The notes: a model not told the origin generated them from the letters alone. A stretch of DNA of 64,000 bases from JAJDTT01 sp965116695 (GCA_965116695.1 OZ220706.1:5278970-5342969), one strand, 5' to 3'; positions 52,749 through 62,172 are shown, numbered from the stretch's first letter. A program made the numbers and translations.

Positions 52749-55373
52749 TCAGTCAACATGGCTGAACTCGTTGAGATTAAACAGGCCCAGGCAGAACAGG
52801 GTCAAGGCCGCCGCCCGGCGCCGCGGGATTTTCTCGAGCTCTGCCGGTAGCTCGGACCATTGCTCTTCCTTCGCCTCGCGGGCCCGGGCCGATATCAATT
52901 CCAGCGCCTCCTTCTTCTCCTCGGGCGAAGGCGCCCGGCTCAGGGCCAACCGCCACGCCTTCTCCACCCAGGCACCCGGGTCGTCCCCCCCGCTCTCCAC
53001 CAGCCGGGACGCGAAGGCGACTGCCTGCCGGAACGCCATCCGGTTGTTGAGGAACCAGAGGGCCTGAGGCGCCACCGTGGTGACGTCGCGGCGGGGGCAG
53101 CTCACGGCGTTCTGGGGGCTGTCGAACACGTCGAACATGGGAAACCGGAGATTCCGGCGGCTGAGGATGTAGACACCCCGGCGGTACTGGGATTCGGGGT
53201 CCGCGGCGGTCAGCCAGCCTTTGGGACCGCCCAGGCTCTGCATTTCTTCATCTCCCAGCGGCGGCGCCGCCGGACGGCCGTACACCCCGAGCTTCAGGGT
53301 GCCGGCCACCGCAAGCGTGGCGTCCCAGAGGACTTCCGCTTCCAATCGCCGCCGGTTCATTCTCCAGAGGAGACGGTTTTCGGGATCCATCGAGAGAGCG
53401 GCCGGGTCGCTGTGCAAGCTGGACATGCGATAGGTGCTGGAGTTCAGGATCAGCCAGTGCATCGCCTTGAGGCTCCAGTTCCGGGCCGTGAACTCGACGG
53501 CCAGCCAATCCAGGAGTTGCGGATGACTGGGCGCTTCGCCCTGGCGGCCGTAGTCGTTGGGAGTTCTCACCAGTCCTTGTCCGAAATGCCATTGCCAGAG
53601 CCGGTTCACCATCACCCGGGCGGTGAGAGGGTGATCGGGACGGCTCAGCCAGAGCGCCAATTGCTTGCGGGGGCGGGTCTCCGTCGATCCCGAGAAGACG
53701 CCGTTGGGATCGGTCTCCCCGCTCAGCACCGCCGGCAAGCCGGGTCCGACCCGTTCCTTCCGGTGTCTGAACTCGCCTCGACTCAAGACGTGAACGGGCG
53801 CGGAAGCCTCCGGATCGTAATGACCCAGCACTGAAGCGGTCGGCAACTCGAGCAGTCCTTCGAACCGGACCAGATTGGAGCCCTCGATCTCGGAGACCTT
53901 GAGTACGGCCCGGGCCAGTCCGATCAGCAATTTTTCGTGTTCGTCCTTCTCCGGCCCGGTCAGAGCCTCCTCGAATTTGACGGCACGAACCGCCTCCGTC
54001 AGGGGCTTGGCCAATTCTTCCTGCTCCGGGGTCCGGCGGTCCTTGTCCGTCTCGTAGGCTTCCACCACCTCCGGTGGAAATTGCGCTTTCTTCTCCTCTT
54101 CGATCCTCTTCTTGACCCGTTTCTCAAATTGGCGGTAAGCGGAACGGCTTTCGTCCACGGCGATGACGGCGGGGTAGTCGATGTTCCGCGAGACCGCCTG
54201 AATGGGACTCATGACGGGGATGTCGACCTTGCGGCTGTTGGCAAACAGCGCTTGGAAGGCGTAGTAGTCCCTCTGGCTGATGGGGTCCGCTTTGTGGTCG
54301 TGACAGCGGGCGCAGCCCAGGGTGAGGCCCAGGAAGGCGGCGCCGGTGGTGTCCGCCCAGTCGGTCAGTTCCTCGGCGCGCAACTGCCGGCCGTCCTGCA
54401 TCGATTCCAGCACCTCGGGCCCGAACGTGTAGAGGCCGGTTCCGACCCGTGCTTCCAGGTATTCGTTCTTCTTCAGGGGAATGGTCCGGCTCCCCTGAAG
54501 TTCGAATCGTTGGGGCCAGAGTTCGTCCCCGGCGATCTGCTCCTGCAGGAAGCGGTCGTAGGGCTTGTCCTCGTTGAACGACTTGATGACGTAGTCCCGA
54601 TAGCGCCAGGCGTTGGGGTAGTAGTGGTCCGACTCGTATCCGCTGCTGTCGGCATAGCGGACCACGTCCAGCCAGTGCCGGGCCCAGCGCTCGCCGTAGC
54701 GGGGCGACTCCAGCAACTCGCCCACCATCTTGCCGTAGGCCTCGGGCGAGTCGTCTTCCAGGTGCCGGTCCATCTGCTCCGGTGTCGGCGGAAGTCCGAT
54801 GAGATCGAAGTAGGCTCTTCGGACCAAAGTCCGCCGGTCGGCCTCGGGAGCCGGTCTCAAGCCCTTTTCCTGCAGCCGGGCCAGCACGAAGGCGTCGATG
54901 GGATTCCGGACCCGGACGTCCGCTGCAATCTCTGGAACGGGTGGCCGCCGGAGCTTCCGGAACGACCACCACGAGGGCGGCGAGGCGCCGTCCTTCCGGT
55001 CGCCGGCCCACCCGAGGCCGGAGTCGATCCAGCGGCGCAAGACCTCCAGATCCGCCGCCGCCAGCGGAGAACCGCCTGGGGGCATTTTCAGCTCGCCGTC
55101 ATGGGACGCGGCCAGGAACAGCAGGCTCGAGCCGGCGTCTCCCGGGACCGCCGCCGGACCCCGGTGGCCGCCTTCCAGCAGCGTCTGCCGCTGGCTCAGA
55201 TCAAGTCCCCCCTGGCGCGCGACGCCATGGCAGGCGAGGCAGTTCCGCTCCATGATCTTCAGAGCGTCCGCCGCCAATGACCCGTCCGCTTCGGAAGGAC
55301 TGGAGCGACCCTCCAGAAATGGAAGCCAACATACGGAAAGGATGGCCAGCAACAAGCACGGCCGACTAAACAT
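52749..55373 (-). CDS. PSCyt1/DUF1549/DUF1553 secreted protein (third set)
   Basis: This 874-residue exported protein has a signal peptide (CLLLAILSVCWLPFLEG) and a planctomycete-type cytochrome domain with classical CLACH at C45. A DUF1549 domain (about 160-370) carries CARCHDHKADP, an acidic Lys/Glu-rich middle (about 400-460) follows, and a DUF1553 domain (about 590-850) contains LALWLSRPDHPLTARVMVNRLWQWHFGQGLV. Unlike the triad A and B copies, it lacks the Ig-like domains and has CX2CH rather than CX4CH at the N-terminal haem site, so it is the standard form of the family. It is the first gene of the minus-strand operon. Confidence 0.92.
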   Translation of the reverse strand: MFSRPCLLLAILSVCWLPFLEGRSSPSEADGSLAADALKIMERNCLACHGVARQGGLDLSQRQTLLEGGHRGPAAVPGDAGSSLLFLAASHDGELKMPPGGSPLAAADLEVLRRWIDSGLGWAGDRKDGASPPSWWSFRKLRRPPVPEIAADVRVRNPIDAFVLARLQEKGLRPAPEADRRTLVRRAYFDLIGLPPTPEQMDRHLEDDSPEAYGKMVGELLESPRYGERWARHWLDVVRYADSSGYESDHYYPNAWRYRDYVIKSFNEDKPYDRFLQEQIAGDELWPQRFELQGSRTIPLKKNEYLEARVGTGLYTFGPEVLESMQDGRQLRAEELTDWADTTGAAFLGLTLGCARCHDHKADPISQRDYYAFQALFANSRKVDIPVMSPIQAVSRNIDYPAVIAVDESRSAYRQFEKRVKKRIEEEKKAQFPPEVVEAYETDKDRRTPEQEELAKPLTEAVRAVKFEEALTGPEKDEHEKLLIGLARAVLKVSEIEGSNLVRFEGLLELPTASVLGHYDPEASAPVHVLSRGEFRHRKERVGPGLPAVLSGETDPNGVFSGSTETRPRKQLALWLSRPDHPLTARVMVNRLWQWHFGQGLVRTPNDYGRQGEAPSHPQLLDWLAVEFTARNWSLKAMHWLILNSSTYRMSSLHSDPAALSMDPENRLLWRMNRRRLEAEVLWDATLAVAGTLKLGVYGRPAAPPLGDEEMQSLGGPKGWLTAADPESQYRRGVYILSRRNLRFPMFDVFDSPQNAVSCPRRDVTTVAPQALWFLNNRMAFRQAVAFASRLVESGGDDPGAWVEKAWRLALSRAPSPEEKKEALELISARAREAKEEQWSELPAELEKIPRRRAAALTLFCLGLFNLNEFSHVD

Positions 55374-55510
55374 GAATTTGATTCCGAGACTGGAAATCGG
55401 CCCGTTTAATATAGCGCAAGTCTACCAGTTCCGATCAGGAGTCGCCGATGGTGGGAGCGGTGGCATTCCTGCCGCCGCACTCCGATAGTTCACGGGGAAG
55501 GAATCCACAC

Positions 55511-55933
55511 TTACGGCATCACGTGGAGACCCTCCAATTCCGCGGCGATGGAGAGCCGCTGGTCAAGACAAACGAAGGTGAGAGGAGAACTCAACTGTTC
55601 CTGCACCAACATCGCGGCGGCAAGCTGACCCGCATCCGCGGCGCGCAAGGAATGCCGTGCCAACAGCAGGTAAGCTCGCGCTCGAACGGCGAGGACGTCC
55701 GTTACCTCATCCCAATGGGAGGCCAAGCCATCGAATTGTCTGAGCAGGTTTCGCCGCTGCAGGCGCGTCAGCATCCCTTCACGTGTCCGTCGTTCAATCG
55801 CGCTGAGGATCTCGGTTCTTGTCCAAGCCCAGGTGATGATCCGGTCGTCTTCCGCCAATCGATCACGTGCCCAGCTGCTATTGGTTTCCGCAATGATCAG
55901 CGGTACCAACGCAGATGCATCCCAGTACCTCAC
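55511..55933 (-). CDS. PIN-domain toxin (VapC-like)
   Basis: This 140-residue protein begins MRYWDASALVPLIIAE, with the first catalytic Asp and the family SALV motif. It has an acidic residue in WTRTEILSAIER, Asp in RAADAGQLAAA and a final VCLDQRLSIAAE acidic pair. These acids form the Mg2+ site of PIN-domain RNases, which cleave tRNA or rRNA. The start overlaps the upstream antitoxin by four bases (ATGA), so the pair is translationally coupled. All expected catalytic positions look intact, so the toxin should be functional. Confidence 0.9.
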   Translation of the reverse strand: MRYWDASALVPLIIAETNSSWARDRLAEDDRIITWAWTRTEILSAIERRTREGMLTRLQRRNLLRQFDGLASHWDEVTDVLAVRARAYLLLARHSLRAADAGQLAAAMLVQEQLSSPLTFVCLDQRLSIAAELEGLHVMP

Positions 55934-56211
55934 AACCGGTCCTTGCGATCCTCGGCCAGCGCCTCGGAAATGCTCACCGGCAACACCAGCAGAGGCTCGT
56001 CCAGAATAGCGGCGGCACCGCCTCGGCCCGGTCTGATCACACCTTGGCTGATCAGCCGTTCTCGGGCTCCCTGGTCTTCCCCGGCTGCGGTTGCGACAAG
56101 TTTCGCGACCGGTTTGCCGCGGTCGAGAACCTGGACCTCTCCTCCCCGGCGGACCTCTCGAACGTAGTGGGAGAGATTGGCCTTCAATTCGGAAATGGAC
56201 ACCGTCGTCAT
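55930..56211 (-). CDS. Phd/YefM-type antitoxin
   Basis: This 93-residue protein opens MTTVSISELKANLSHYVREVRRGGEVQVLDRGKPVAKLVA-like, the classical Phd/YefM DNA-binding fold (residues 1-50). A variable C-terminal tail (GGAAAILDEPLLVLPVSISE) would block the toxin. The pair binds its own promoter, which should be in the AT-rich stretch just upstream (about 56212-56260). The gene is the first of the pair with the PIN toxin. The pairing of Phd with PIN is common. Confidence 0.92.
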   Translation of the reverse strand: MTTVSISELKANLSHYVREVRRGGEVQVLDRGKPVAKLVATAAGEDQGARERLISQGVIRPGRGGAAAILDEPLLVLPVSISEALAEDRKDRL

Positions 56212-56361
56212 AGTGACTATTTTGGTCTTTTACTTATGACTATTCAAGTCAGAAGAGAGTTGTAGATGAGGAGTGGGGAGCTTATCCAACCGGCCATTCC
56301 CGGCGGCCCCTGGCTGAATTGTTCCCGTCAAGGTCTGTAGTCAATTGGCTACAATACTGTC

Positions 56362-56538
56362 ATGGTCAGTGTCGAGCTCTATGTGGCGTAAGATGGAACG
56401 GGCTACTTTGACAAGTGGCTTCGACGCCAGGACACTGAGATTCGAACTCGCATCCTGACCCGGATCGACCGGGTCGAACTTGGAAACTTCGGTGACCGCA
56501 AAGGCGTGGGTAAGGGCGTTTCGGAGCTTCGAATCTGG
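56362..56538 (+). pseudogene. HigB/RelE-type (Gp49-like) toxin gene, broken
   Basis: From the ATG at 56362 the frame reads MVSVELYVA, a TAA stop (56389-56391), then DGTGYFDKWLRRQDTEIRTR, ILTRIDRVELGNFGDRKGVG and VSELRIW. This matches the N-terminal two-thirds of phage-derived Gp49/HigB toxins, where the stop replaces an acidic residue. After VSELRIW the usual GYRVYF end is lost. The open frame then continues, without family likeness, into the E1alpha start region. No antitoxin gene is next to it. The dead toxin faces away from the Phd/PIN pair. Confidence 0.65.
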
Positions 56539-56664
56539 GCAAGTGACGCGCAGGGGCAGAATCGACTTTGTCCGGTTTTCTTGTTAGTCTCGCCGGGTTT
56601 CCAGCGGGCGGTCGCCGAATCGGTGCCGGCTCGCAATGAGTCCCATCCAACACCCGAGGCGCTC

Positions 56665-57660
56665 ATGGCGTTGACAACCGAATCGACCCCCTCGCAACGA
56701 CTTGATCCCGCCACCCGCTTGGACTTCCTGCGCCAGATGCTCACCATTCGGGCGTTCGAGTTCCGGGTCGGAGAGTTCTACGAACGGGCCGAGATGCCGG
56801 GCATCACCCATCTCTCCATCGGACAGGAGGCGGTGGCCGTCGGCGTTTGCGCTCACCTCGACCACAACGACTACATCACCAGCACCCATCGCGGACACGG
56901 GCACTGCTACGCCAAGGGCGCCGGTCTGGTGCCCATGTTCGGCGAATTGCTGGGCAAGGCGAACGGATACTGCCGCGGCAAGGGCGGGTCCATGCATATC
57001 GCGGACCGGGAGACGGGCCACCTGGGAGCCAACGCCATCATCGGCGGCGGGATTCCGCTGGCGACCGGAGCCGCCCTCTCGGCCAAGGTGCTCCGGAATC
57101 GTGGGGTCGGCGTGTCGTTCTTCGGCGATGGAGCCCTCAACGAGGGCATCCTGTTGGAATCGATGAATCTGGCCGCCATCTGGAATCTGCCCGCCATCTT
57201 CGCCTGTGAGAACAACCACTACGGGGAGTACACGCCCACGGAGCAGGTCACGGCCGGCCGTCTCACGCTCCGCGGCGAAGCCTTCGGCATCCCTTCCGCC
57301 GAAGTGGACGGCATGGACGTCCTGGCCGTCTACGACGCCACTCACGCGGCGGTTCAGCGGGCGAGAGAGGGTGGCGGCCCCAGCTTCTTCGTCTTCGACA
57401 CCTACCGCTATCTGGGCCACGGCATGTCGGACCGCACCCGGCCCTACCGGTCGCGCGAAGAAGAGGACCAGTGGCGCACTCGGCGCGACCCCATCGAGCG
57501 ATTGCGGAAGCAGTTGCTGGAGGCCGGGCACACCAGTGAGTCGGAGTTGGACGCCTTGGCCGAGGCGGTCAACGCCAAAGTGGAGGAGGCCGCCCGATTG
57601 GCTCAAGAAGCGCCGTTCCCGGACCCGGAAGAGGTGGACCGACATGTCTTTGCAGACTGA
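56665..57660 (+). CDS. 2-oxoacid dehydrogenase E1 alpha subunit (pyruvate/acetoin type)
   Basis: The ATG at 56665 has GAGG five bases upstream; an in-frame extension to 56506 would only add toxin-pseudogene sequence. The 331-residue protein has the thiamine diphosphate motif FFGDGALNEGILLESMNLA through FACENN at about 152-182, ITHLSIGQEAVAVG near the N-terminus, and the HGMSDRTRPYRS loop near the C-terminus. With E1beta it decarboxylates a 2-oxoacid and transfers the acyl group to lipoyl-E2. Pyruvate and acetoin versions look alike, and the substrate is not decided here. It overlaps the E1beta gene by 17 bases. Confidence 0.92.
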   Translation: MALTTESTPSQRLDPATRLDFLRQMLTIRAFEFRVGEFYERAEMPGITHLSIGQEAVAVGVCAHLDHNDYITSTHRGHGHCYAKGAGLVPMFGELLGKANGYCRGKGGSMHIADRETGHLGANAIIGGGIPLATGAALSAKVLRNRGVGVSFFGDGALNEGILLESMNLAAIWNLPAIFACENNHYGEYTPTEQVTAGRLTLRGEAFGIPSAEVDGMDVLAVYDATHAAVQRAREGGGPSFFVFDTYRYLGHGMSDRTRPYRSREEEDQWRTRRDPIERLRKQLLEAGHTSESELDALAEAVNAKVEEAARLAQEAPFPDPEEVDRHVFAD

Positions 57661-58645
57661 AACCCGCCAACTCACCTTCAGCCAGGCCGTAAATGAAGCG
57701 ATCCGGGAGGAAATGGATCGCGACCACCGGGTGATCCTGTTCGGCGAGGACGTGGCGGCGGCCGGCGGGGTCTGGAAAGTGACGGAAGGACTCCTGGACC
57801 GGTTCGGTGCGGATCGGGTCCTGGACACTCCCATCTCCGAAGCCGGGATCGCCGGCCTGGGAGTCGGGGCGGCCATGACCGGCCTGCGGCCCATCGTCGA
57901 GATCATGTTCGGCGACTTTCTGCCGCTGGCCTCCGATCAGATCGTGAACCAGGCGGCCAAGACCTATTACATGTCAGGCGGGATGACCAGCGTCCCCATG
58001 GTGTTCCTGACCTCCATGGGCGCCGGACGCCGATTGGCTGCTCAGCACTCTCAGAGCCTGCAGGCCTGGTTCGCCCACATCCCCGGGTTGAAGGTGGTGC
58101 TGCCCTCCAGTCCGTACGACGCCAAGGGGCTGATGAAGACCGCCATCCGGGACGAAAACCCGGTGATCTTCCTGCAGGACAAGGTGGACATCTACCAGAA
58201 GGGTCCGGTCCCCGATCCTTCCCACGAGTACACCATTCCATTCGGCCGCGCCGACGTGAAGCGGGAGGGAGACGACCTGACCCTGGTCGCCACCTCCAGC
58301 ATGGTCCGGCAGGCCTTGGATGCCGCGTCGGAACTGGCGGAGGAGGGAATCGAGTCGGAGGTCATCGACCCGCGCACCCTGGCGCCGCTGGACGAAGAGA
58401 CGCTGCTGGACTCGGTCCGAAAGACGGGACGGTGCCTGGTGATCGACGAGGGTTACCAGCGCTATGGGGCGGGAGCCGAGATCGCGGCTCTGGTCGGCGA
58501 GAATCTGTTTTTCGACCTGGAGGCTCCGGTTCGGAGGCTGGGCGCCATGGATGTTCCGGTTCCGTTCTCACCGACGCTGGAGGACCTGACCATTCCCCGC
58601 AAGGAGCAGATCGTCGAGATCGCCCGCCAGATGCTCGAAGACTAG
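57644..58645 (+). CDS. 2-oxoacid dehydrogenase E1 beta subunit
   Basis: The ATG at 57644 with GAGGTGG upstream gives 333 residues and lies inside the end of the E1alpha gene. The transketolase-like pyrimidine-binding half begins QLTFSQAVNEAIREEMDRD and contains ILFGEDVAAAGGVW, DTPISEAGIAGLGVGAAMTG and IVEIMFGDFLPLASDQI. The C-terminal half contains SEVIDPRTLAPLDEETLL-like sequence. It completes the E1 heterotetramer, whose ThDP sits between the alpha and beta chains. Translation is coupled to E1alpha by overlap. Confidence 0.93.
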   Translation: MSLQTETRQLTFSQAVNEAIREEMDRDHRVILFGEDVAAAGGVWKVTEGLLDRFGADRVLDTPISEAGIAGLGVGAAMTGLRPIVEIMFGDFLPLASDQIVNQAAKTYYMSGGMTSVPMVFLTSMGAGRRLAAQHSQSLQAWFAHIPGLKVVLPSSPYDAKGLMKTAIRDENPVIFLQDKVDIYQKGPVPDPSHEYTIPFGRADVKREGDDLTLVATSSMVRQALDAASELAEEGIESEVIDPRTLAPLDEETLLDSVRKTGRCLVIDEGYQRYGAGAEIAALVGENLFFDLEAPVRRLGAMDVPVPFSPTLEDLTIPRKEQIVEIARQMLED

Positions 58646-58678
58646 ACCTCGCCGTTCCATACCAGTCGGAGAAGCTAC

Positions 58679-59848
58679 GTGGCCACTGAAGTCATCATGC
58701 CTGCGCTGGAGATGTCCCAGGAGCAGGGCGTCCTGGTGCGTTGGCTCAAGTCCGAGGGGGAGTTCGTGTCCCGGGGCGAGCCCCTGATGGAAATCGAGAC
58801 CGACAAGGCGGTCATGGAGATCGAGGCCGCGGCATCCGGAATCCTGTCCAACGTCTCGGCCCGGGAGGGGGACGAGATCCCGGTGGGGCAGGGGATCGCC
58901 TGGCTCCTGAAACAGGGTGAAGCGGCCCCCTCGCCGGCTGTCGGTGCGCCCCGGCCCCCGCGACCCTCCACTCGCCCCGGAACCGCCCGCCGTGAACGTG
59001 AAACCAAGGCCCCAGCCCGCTCTCAGTCCCGGCGGGGAAGGGTGCGGGCAACCCCTCGAGCCAGGAAGATGGCCCGGAAGTTGGGCATCGATCTGGCCGC
59101 CGTCACCGGAACCGGTCCCAAGGGCGCCATCCTGCCCCGGGATCTGGAGGCGCACCAGGCAGCTTCCAAGAAAGGCGCCGCCGCGGAATCGGAGTATCGC
59201 GCCGTTCCCATCCAGGGAACGCGGCGCTCCATCGCCCGGCGCACCAAGGAAAGCTACCAAAACGCACCGCACATCACCCTCTCCCTCTCCCTGGACGTGA
59301 CCGGCCTGAAGGCCCGGACGACTTCGCAACGCCGTCTCACCCCCTGCCTGCTGAAAGCGGTGGCCGATGCGCTCTTGAGACACCCCCGGCTCAACGCCCA
59401 CGTCGTGGAGGAGGAGATCCGCGAGTTCCCGACAGTCCATCTGGGCGTGGCCGTCTCGCTGGAAAACGGCCTCGTGGTTCCGGTGTTGCGCAACGTGGAG
59501 CGGAAGGAAATCGAACGGATCCAGACGGAGCTGGCGGACCTGGCCCATCGATCCCGAAAACGGACGCTCCAGCCCGAGGAGATGAAGGGAAGCACCTTCT
59601 CGGTCTCCAACCTGGGCATGTACGGTATCGAGCAGTTCACCTCCATCCTGAATCCTCCCGAGGTCGGGATCCTCTCGGTGGGGACGGTCCGTGCCGTGCC
59701 GGTGGTGGTGGAAGGGGAGGTCGCGGTCCGTTCCATGATGCAGGTGACCCTGAACGCCGACCACCGGGCCGTGGACGGCGCGGTGGCGGCGCAGTTCCTG
59801 CAGACCCTCAAGGAATCGGTCGAGTCCGCCGGCGAGGCGGCGTCCTGA
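58679..59848 (+). CDS. Dihydrolipoamide acyltransferase (E2) of the 2-oxoacid dehydrogenase
   Basis: This 389-residue E2 starts at GTG (58679) with GGAG seven bases upstream. It has one N-terminal lipoyl domain with the lipoylated Lys43 in ETDKAVMEIEA, a linker rich in Pro/Arg/Ala, an E1/E3-binding domain (ATPRARKMARKLGIDLAAV through GAILPRDLEAH, about 122-160), and a catalytic acyltransferase domain with HRAVDG near residue 362. It moves the acyl group from E1 to CoA and forms the core of the complex. No E3 (lipoamide dehydrogenase) gene is in the window. The single lipoyl domain is the compact form. Confidence 0.94.
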   Translation: MATEVIMPALEMSQEQGVLVRWLKSEGEFVSRGEPLMEIETDKAVMEIEAAASGILSNVSAREGDEIPVGQGIAWLLKQGEAAPSPAVGAPRPPRPSTRPGTARRERETKAPARSQSRRGRVRATPRARKMARKLGIDLAAVTGTGPKGAILPRDLEAHQAASKKGAAAESEYRAVPIQGTRRSIARRTKESYQNAPHITLSLSLDVTGLKARTTSQRRLTPCLLKAVADALLRHPRLNAHVVEEEIREFPTVHLGVAVSLENGLVVPVLRNVERKEIERIQTELADLAHRSRKRTLQPEEMKGSTFSVSNLGMYGIEQFTSILNPPEVGILSVGTVRAVPVVVEGEVAVRSMMQVTLNADHRAVDGAVAAQFLQTLKESVESAGEAAS

Positions 59849-59856
59849 GGCCAAAT

Positions 59857-61608
59857 TTGCTGAGGTCGACTCTGCGGCTCGTTTTTCTGATCCTGCTGAT
59901 CCAGGCCGGCATCCTCACGGCATTCTCGCAGTCCGCAAGTAGCAACGACGGAATCTTCTCGGACGGAACGGACAAGGCGGGCCTCGACTTCGTCCATTTC
60001 AACGGCATGTCGGGCAAGTTCTACTACTGCGAGATGGTGGGCGGAGGCGGCGCCCTGTTGGACTACGACAACGACGGCGACCTGGATCTCTACGTGATCC
60101 AGGGGCACATGCTGGGAGTGGAGGATCCGTCCGTCGGCGCCGGCGTTTCCCGGGCCGGGCCGGCTCCCATGGACCGGCTCTACCGGAACGATCTGGTGGT
60201 GCGACCGGATGGAACCCGCCGGGTCCGCTTTACCGACGTCACTGCCTCCAGCGGGATTCGGTCACTCGGATACGGGATGGGAGTGGCCGCAGCGGACTAT
60301 GACAACGACGGCCGGGTCGACCTCTACGTCATGAACTTCGGTCCCAATCAGATGTATCGGAACCGGGGCGACGGCACCTTCGAGGACGTCACCGCGAAGA
60401 CCGGCACCGGCGACGGGAGGTGGGGAGTGAGCGCGGCCTTCCTGGACTACGACCGGGACGGTTGGCTCGACCTCTTCCTGGGCAACTACGTCGATTTCCG
60501 ATTCTCCAACCAGAAGCTGTGCCATGCTCCCAGCGGAGCCGTCGACTACTGCGGCCCCCTGGGTTACGAACCGGTTCCCAATCGCCTCTATCGAAACCGG
60601 ACGGACGGAAGCTTCGAGGACGTGTCGGCCGGGAGCCAGATCTCAAGGGAGTACCACGGGGCACTGGGCGTGGTGGCGGCCGACGTGAACGCCGACGGAT
60701 GGCCGGACATCTACGTCGCCAACGACCAGCGGCCCAACGACCTCTGGATCAACCAGAAGGACGGGACCTTCATGAACGAGTCCCTGCTGGCCGGCGCCGC
60801 CTTCAACCGGGACGGGATGGCCGAGTCCAGCATGGGAGTCGACGCGGCGGATTTCGACAACGACGGCGACGAAGATCTCTTCATGACCCATCTCAAGAGC
60901 GAGAAGAACACCCTCTACACCAATGACGGCACCGGTTTTTTCAAGGACGCGTCGCTGGAAGCCAACCTGGCCGTCTCCAGCCTCCCGTTCACGGCCTTCG
61001 GCACCCGATTCTTCGACTACGACAACGACGGCTGGCTGGATCTCTTCGCCGCGAACGGCGAGGTCCGAACCATCGAGACCCTGGCCAGGCGGGGAGACCC
61101 TTATCCTTTGCATCAGCCGAATCAACTCTTTCGCAACCTGGGCGACGGCCGGTTCCGGGAAGTGACCGGTGAGGCGGGCCCGGTGTTCCGGCTTTCGGAA
61201 GTGAGCCGCGGCGCGGCGTTCGGGGATGTGGACAACGACGGGGACACCGACGTGGTGCTCTTCAACAACAACGGCCGCACCCGGCTGCTGGTCAATCGGG
61301 CCGGTACGGAGAACGGCTGGCTGGGCCTGCGGTTGGCGGGACGAGAGAGCAATCGGGGTGCGCTGGGAGCCTGGGTCGGAGTGTTCCGCGAAGGAGGGCC
61401 GACCCTCTGGCGCCGGGTCCGGACCGACGGCAGCTATGCCTCATCCAATGACCCCCGAATCCTCGTCGGATTGGGCGATTCCGCCAAAGTGATCCGAGTC
61501 CGGGCTCACTGGCCCAGTGGTCTCGTGGAGGAGTGGACCGGCATCGAGGCAGGCCGCTACGTCACGCTCGACGAAGGAAGCGGCGAAGAATGGAATGACT
61601 CGAGATAG
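59857..61608 (+). CDS. CRTAC1-type FG-GAP/ASPIC secreted protein (copy 5)
   Basis: This 583-residue protein starts at TTG (59857) with GAGG six bases upstream, the GAGG overlapping the E2 stop. The signal peptide is LVFLILLIQAGILTAFSQ. FG-GAP loops (DYDNDGDLDLY, DYDNDGRVDLY, DYDRDGWLDLF, DFDNDGDEDLF, DVDNDGDTDVV) and the Cys pair LCHAPSGAVDYCGP are followed by an ASPIC/UnbV domain ending near FREGG, RTDGSYASSNDPRILVGLG. It resembles copies 1 and 2 most, so a dispersed paralogue has landed behind the dehydrogenase operon, where it seems to be read through from E2. Confidence 0.85.
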   Translation: MLRSTLRLVFLILLIQAGILTAFSQSASSNDGIFSDGTDKAGLDFVHFNGMSGKFYYCEMVGGGGALLDYDNDGDLDLYVIQGHMLGVEDPSVGAGVSRAGPAPMDRLYRNDLVVRPDGTRRVRFTDVTASSGIRSLGYGMGVAAADYDNDGRVDLYVMNFGPNQMYRNRGDGTFEDVTAKTGTGDGRWGVSAAFLDYDRDGWLDLFLGNYVDFRFSNQKLCHAPSGAVDYCGPLGYEPVPNRLYRNRTDGSFEDVSAGSQISREYHGALGVVAADVNADGWPDIYVANDQRPNDLWINQKDGTFMNESLLAGAAFNRDGMAESSMGVDAADFDNDGDEDLFMTHLKSEKNTLYTNDGTGFFKDASLEANLAVSSLPFTAFGTRFFDYDNDGWLDLFAANGEVRTIETLARRGDPYPLHQPNQLFRNLGDGRFREVTGEAGPVFRLSEVSRGAAFGDVDNDGDTDVVLFNNNGRTRLLVNRAGTENGWLGLRLAGRESNRGALGAWVGVFREGGPTLWRRVRTDGSYASSNDPRILVGLGDSAKVIRVRAHWPSGLVEEWTGIEAGRYVTLDEGSGEEWNDSR

Positions 61609-61620
61609 GAACTGTCTCAA

Positions 61621-61867
61621 CTAGCCCGCATTTCTCACCAGGGGGTGTGACGATCGCGCAGGATTTTCGCCCTCAGCGCGTGCTCGCGACCGAGAGCGTA
61701 GTGGTGACTACGTTTGAGGGAGCACGTGCGCGCTGAGGGTGAAAAGACCAGCGAGCGCACGCCCAGCGCAGTCGGTTTCGGAGAAACCCTGGACAATTTC
61801 GCGCAAATGCAAAAAAAAGATCCTTTTTCGTCATACGCAAAGCGACCTGGTGGGAAATGCGGGCTAG
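61621..61867. mobile_element. 247-bp MITE-like element with terminal inverted repeats
   Basis: The ends are 22-bp inverted repeats, CTAGCCCGCATTTC, TCACCAGG at 61621-61642 and its complement at 61846-61867, with one mismatch. The palindromic CTAG at each outer edge could be part of the repeat or a 4-bp target duplication. Inside are a nested 17-bp inverted repeat (61664-61680 with 61729-61745, one mismatch) and a perfect 6-bp hairpin CGTAGT-ggtg-ACTACG (61697-61712). No transposase is encoded, so it must be mobilised in trans. The family is not identified. Confidence 0.7.
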
Positions 61868-62129
61868 GGTCGGGCTCTTCCCGCCGAGTTCCCGGAATCT
61901 CTTTCCAAAAGTGATTGCCAAATTACAGGTGCATTGTGACTAAGTTCATTCACCTGGCATGGCATGGACGGACGCACGCCGAAGGCATTTCAGCCTCTGG
62001 TTCAGCTCTGTTTTGGAAAACAACGAACAGTCCAAACTACTACAAAATAAGGAGAATTTCCATTAGGCAAAAGTGAGAGGAAAACCTTGTCCGATAGGGG
62101 ACTTCTGGTGTATGGTGGGGGGGTGGGTG

Positions 62130-62161
62130 AGCCCGCCGGGTGCTGCAACACCCTGCGGGCT
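62130..62161. other. GC-rich stem-loop
   Basis: AGCCCGCCGGGTG-ctgcaa-CACCCTGCGGGCT forms a 13-bp stem with one mismatch and a six-base loop. No T-run follows on either strand, so a simple terminator is not clear; a structured RNA or repeat arm is possible. Confidence 0.5.
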
Positions 62162-62172
62162 CTAAACCAACT

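Noticed and set aside
61714..61914. A small frame inside the MITE-like element
   Set aside because: It spans the nested inverted repeats and the right terminal repeat, and its peptide has no family likeness.
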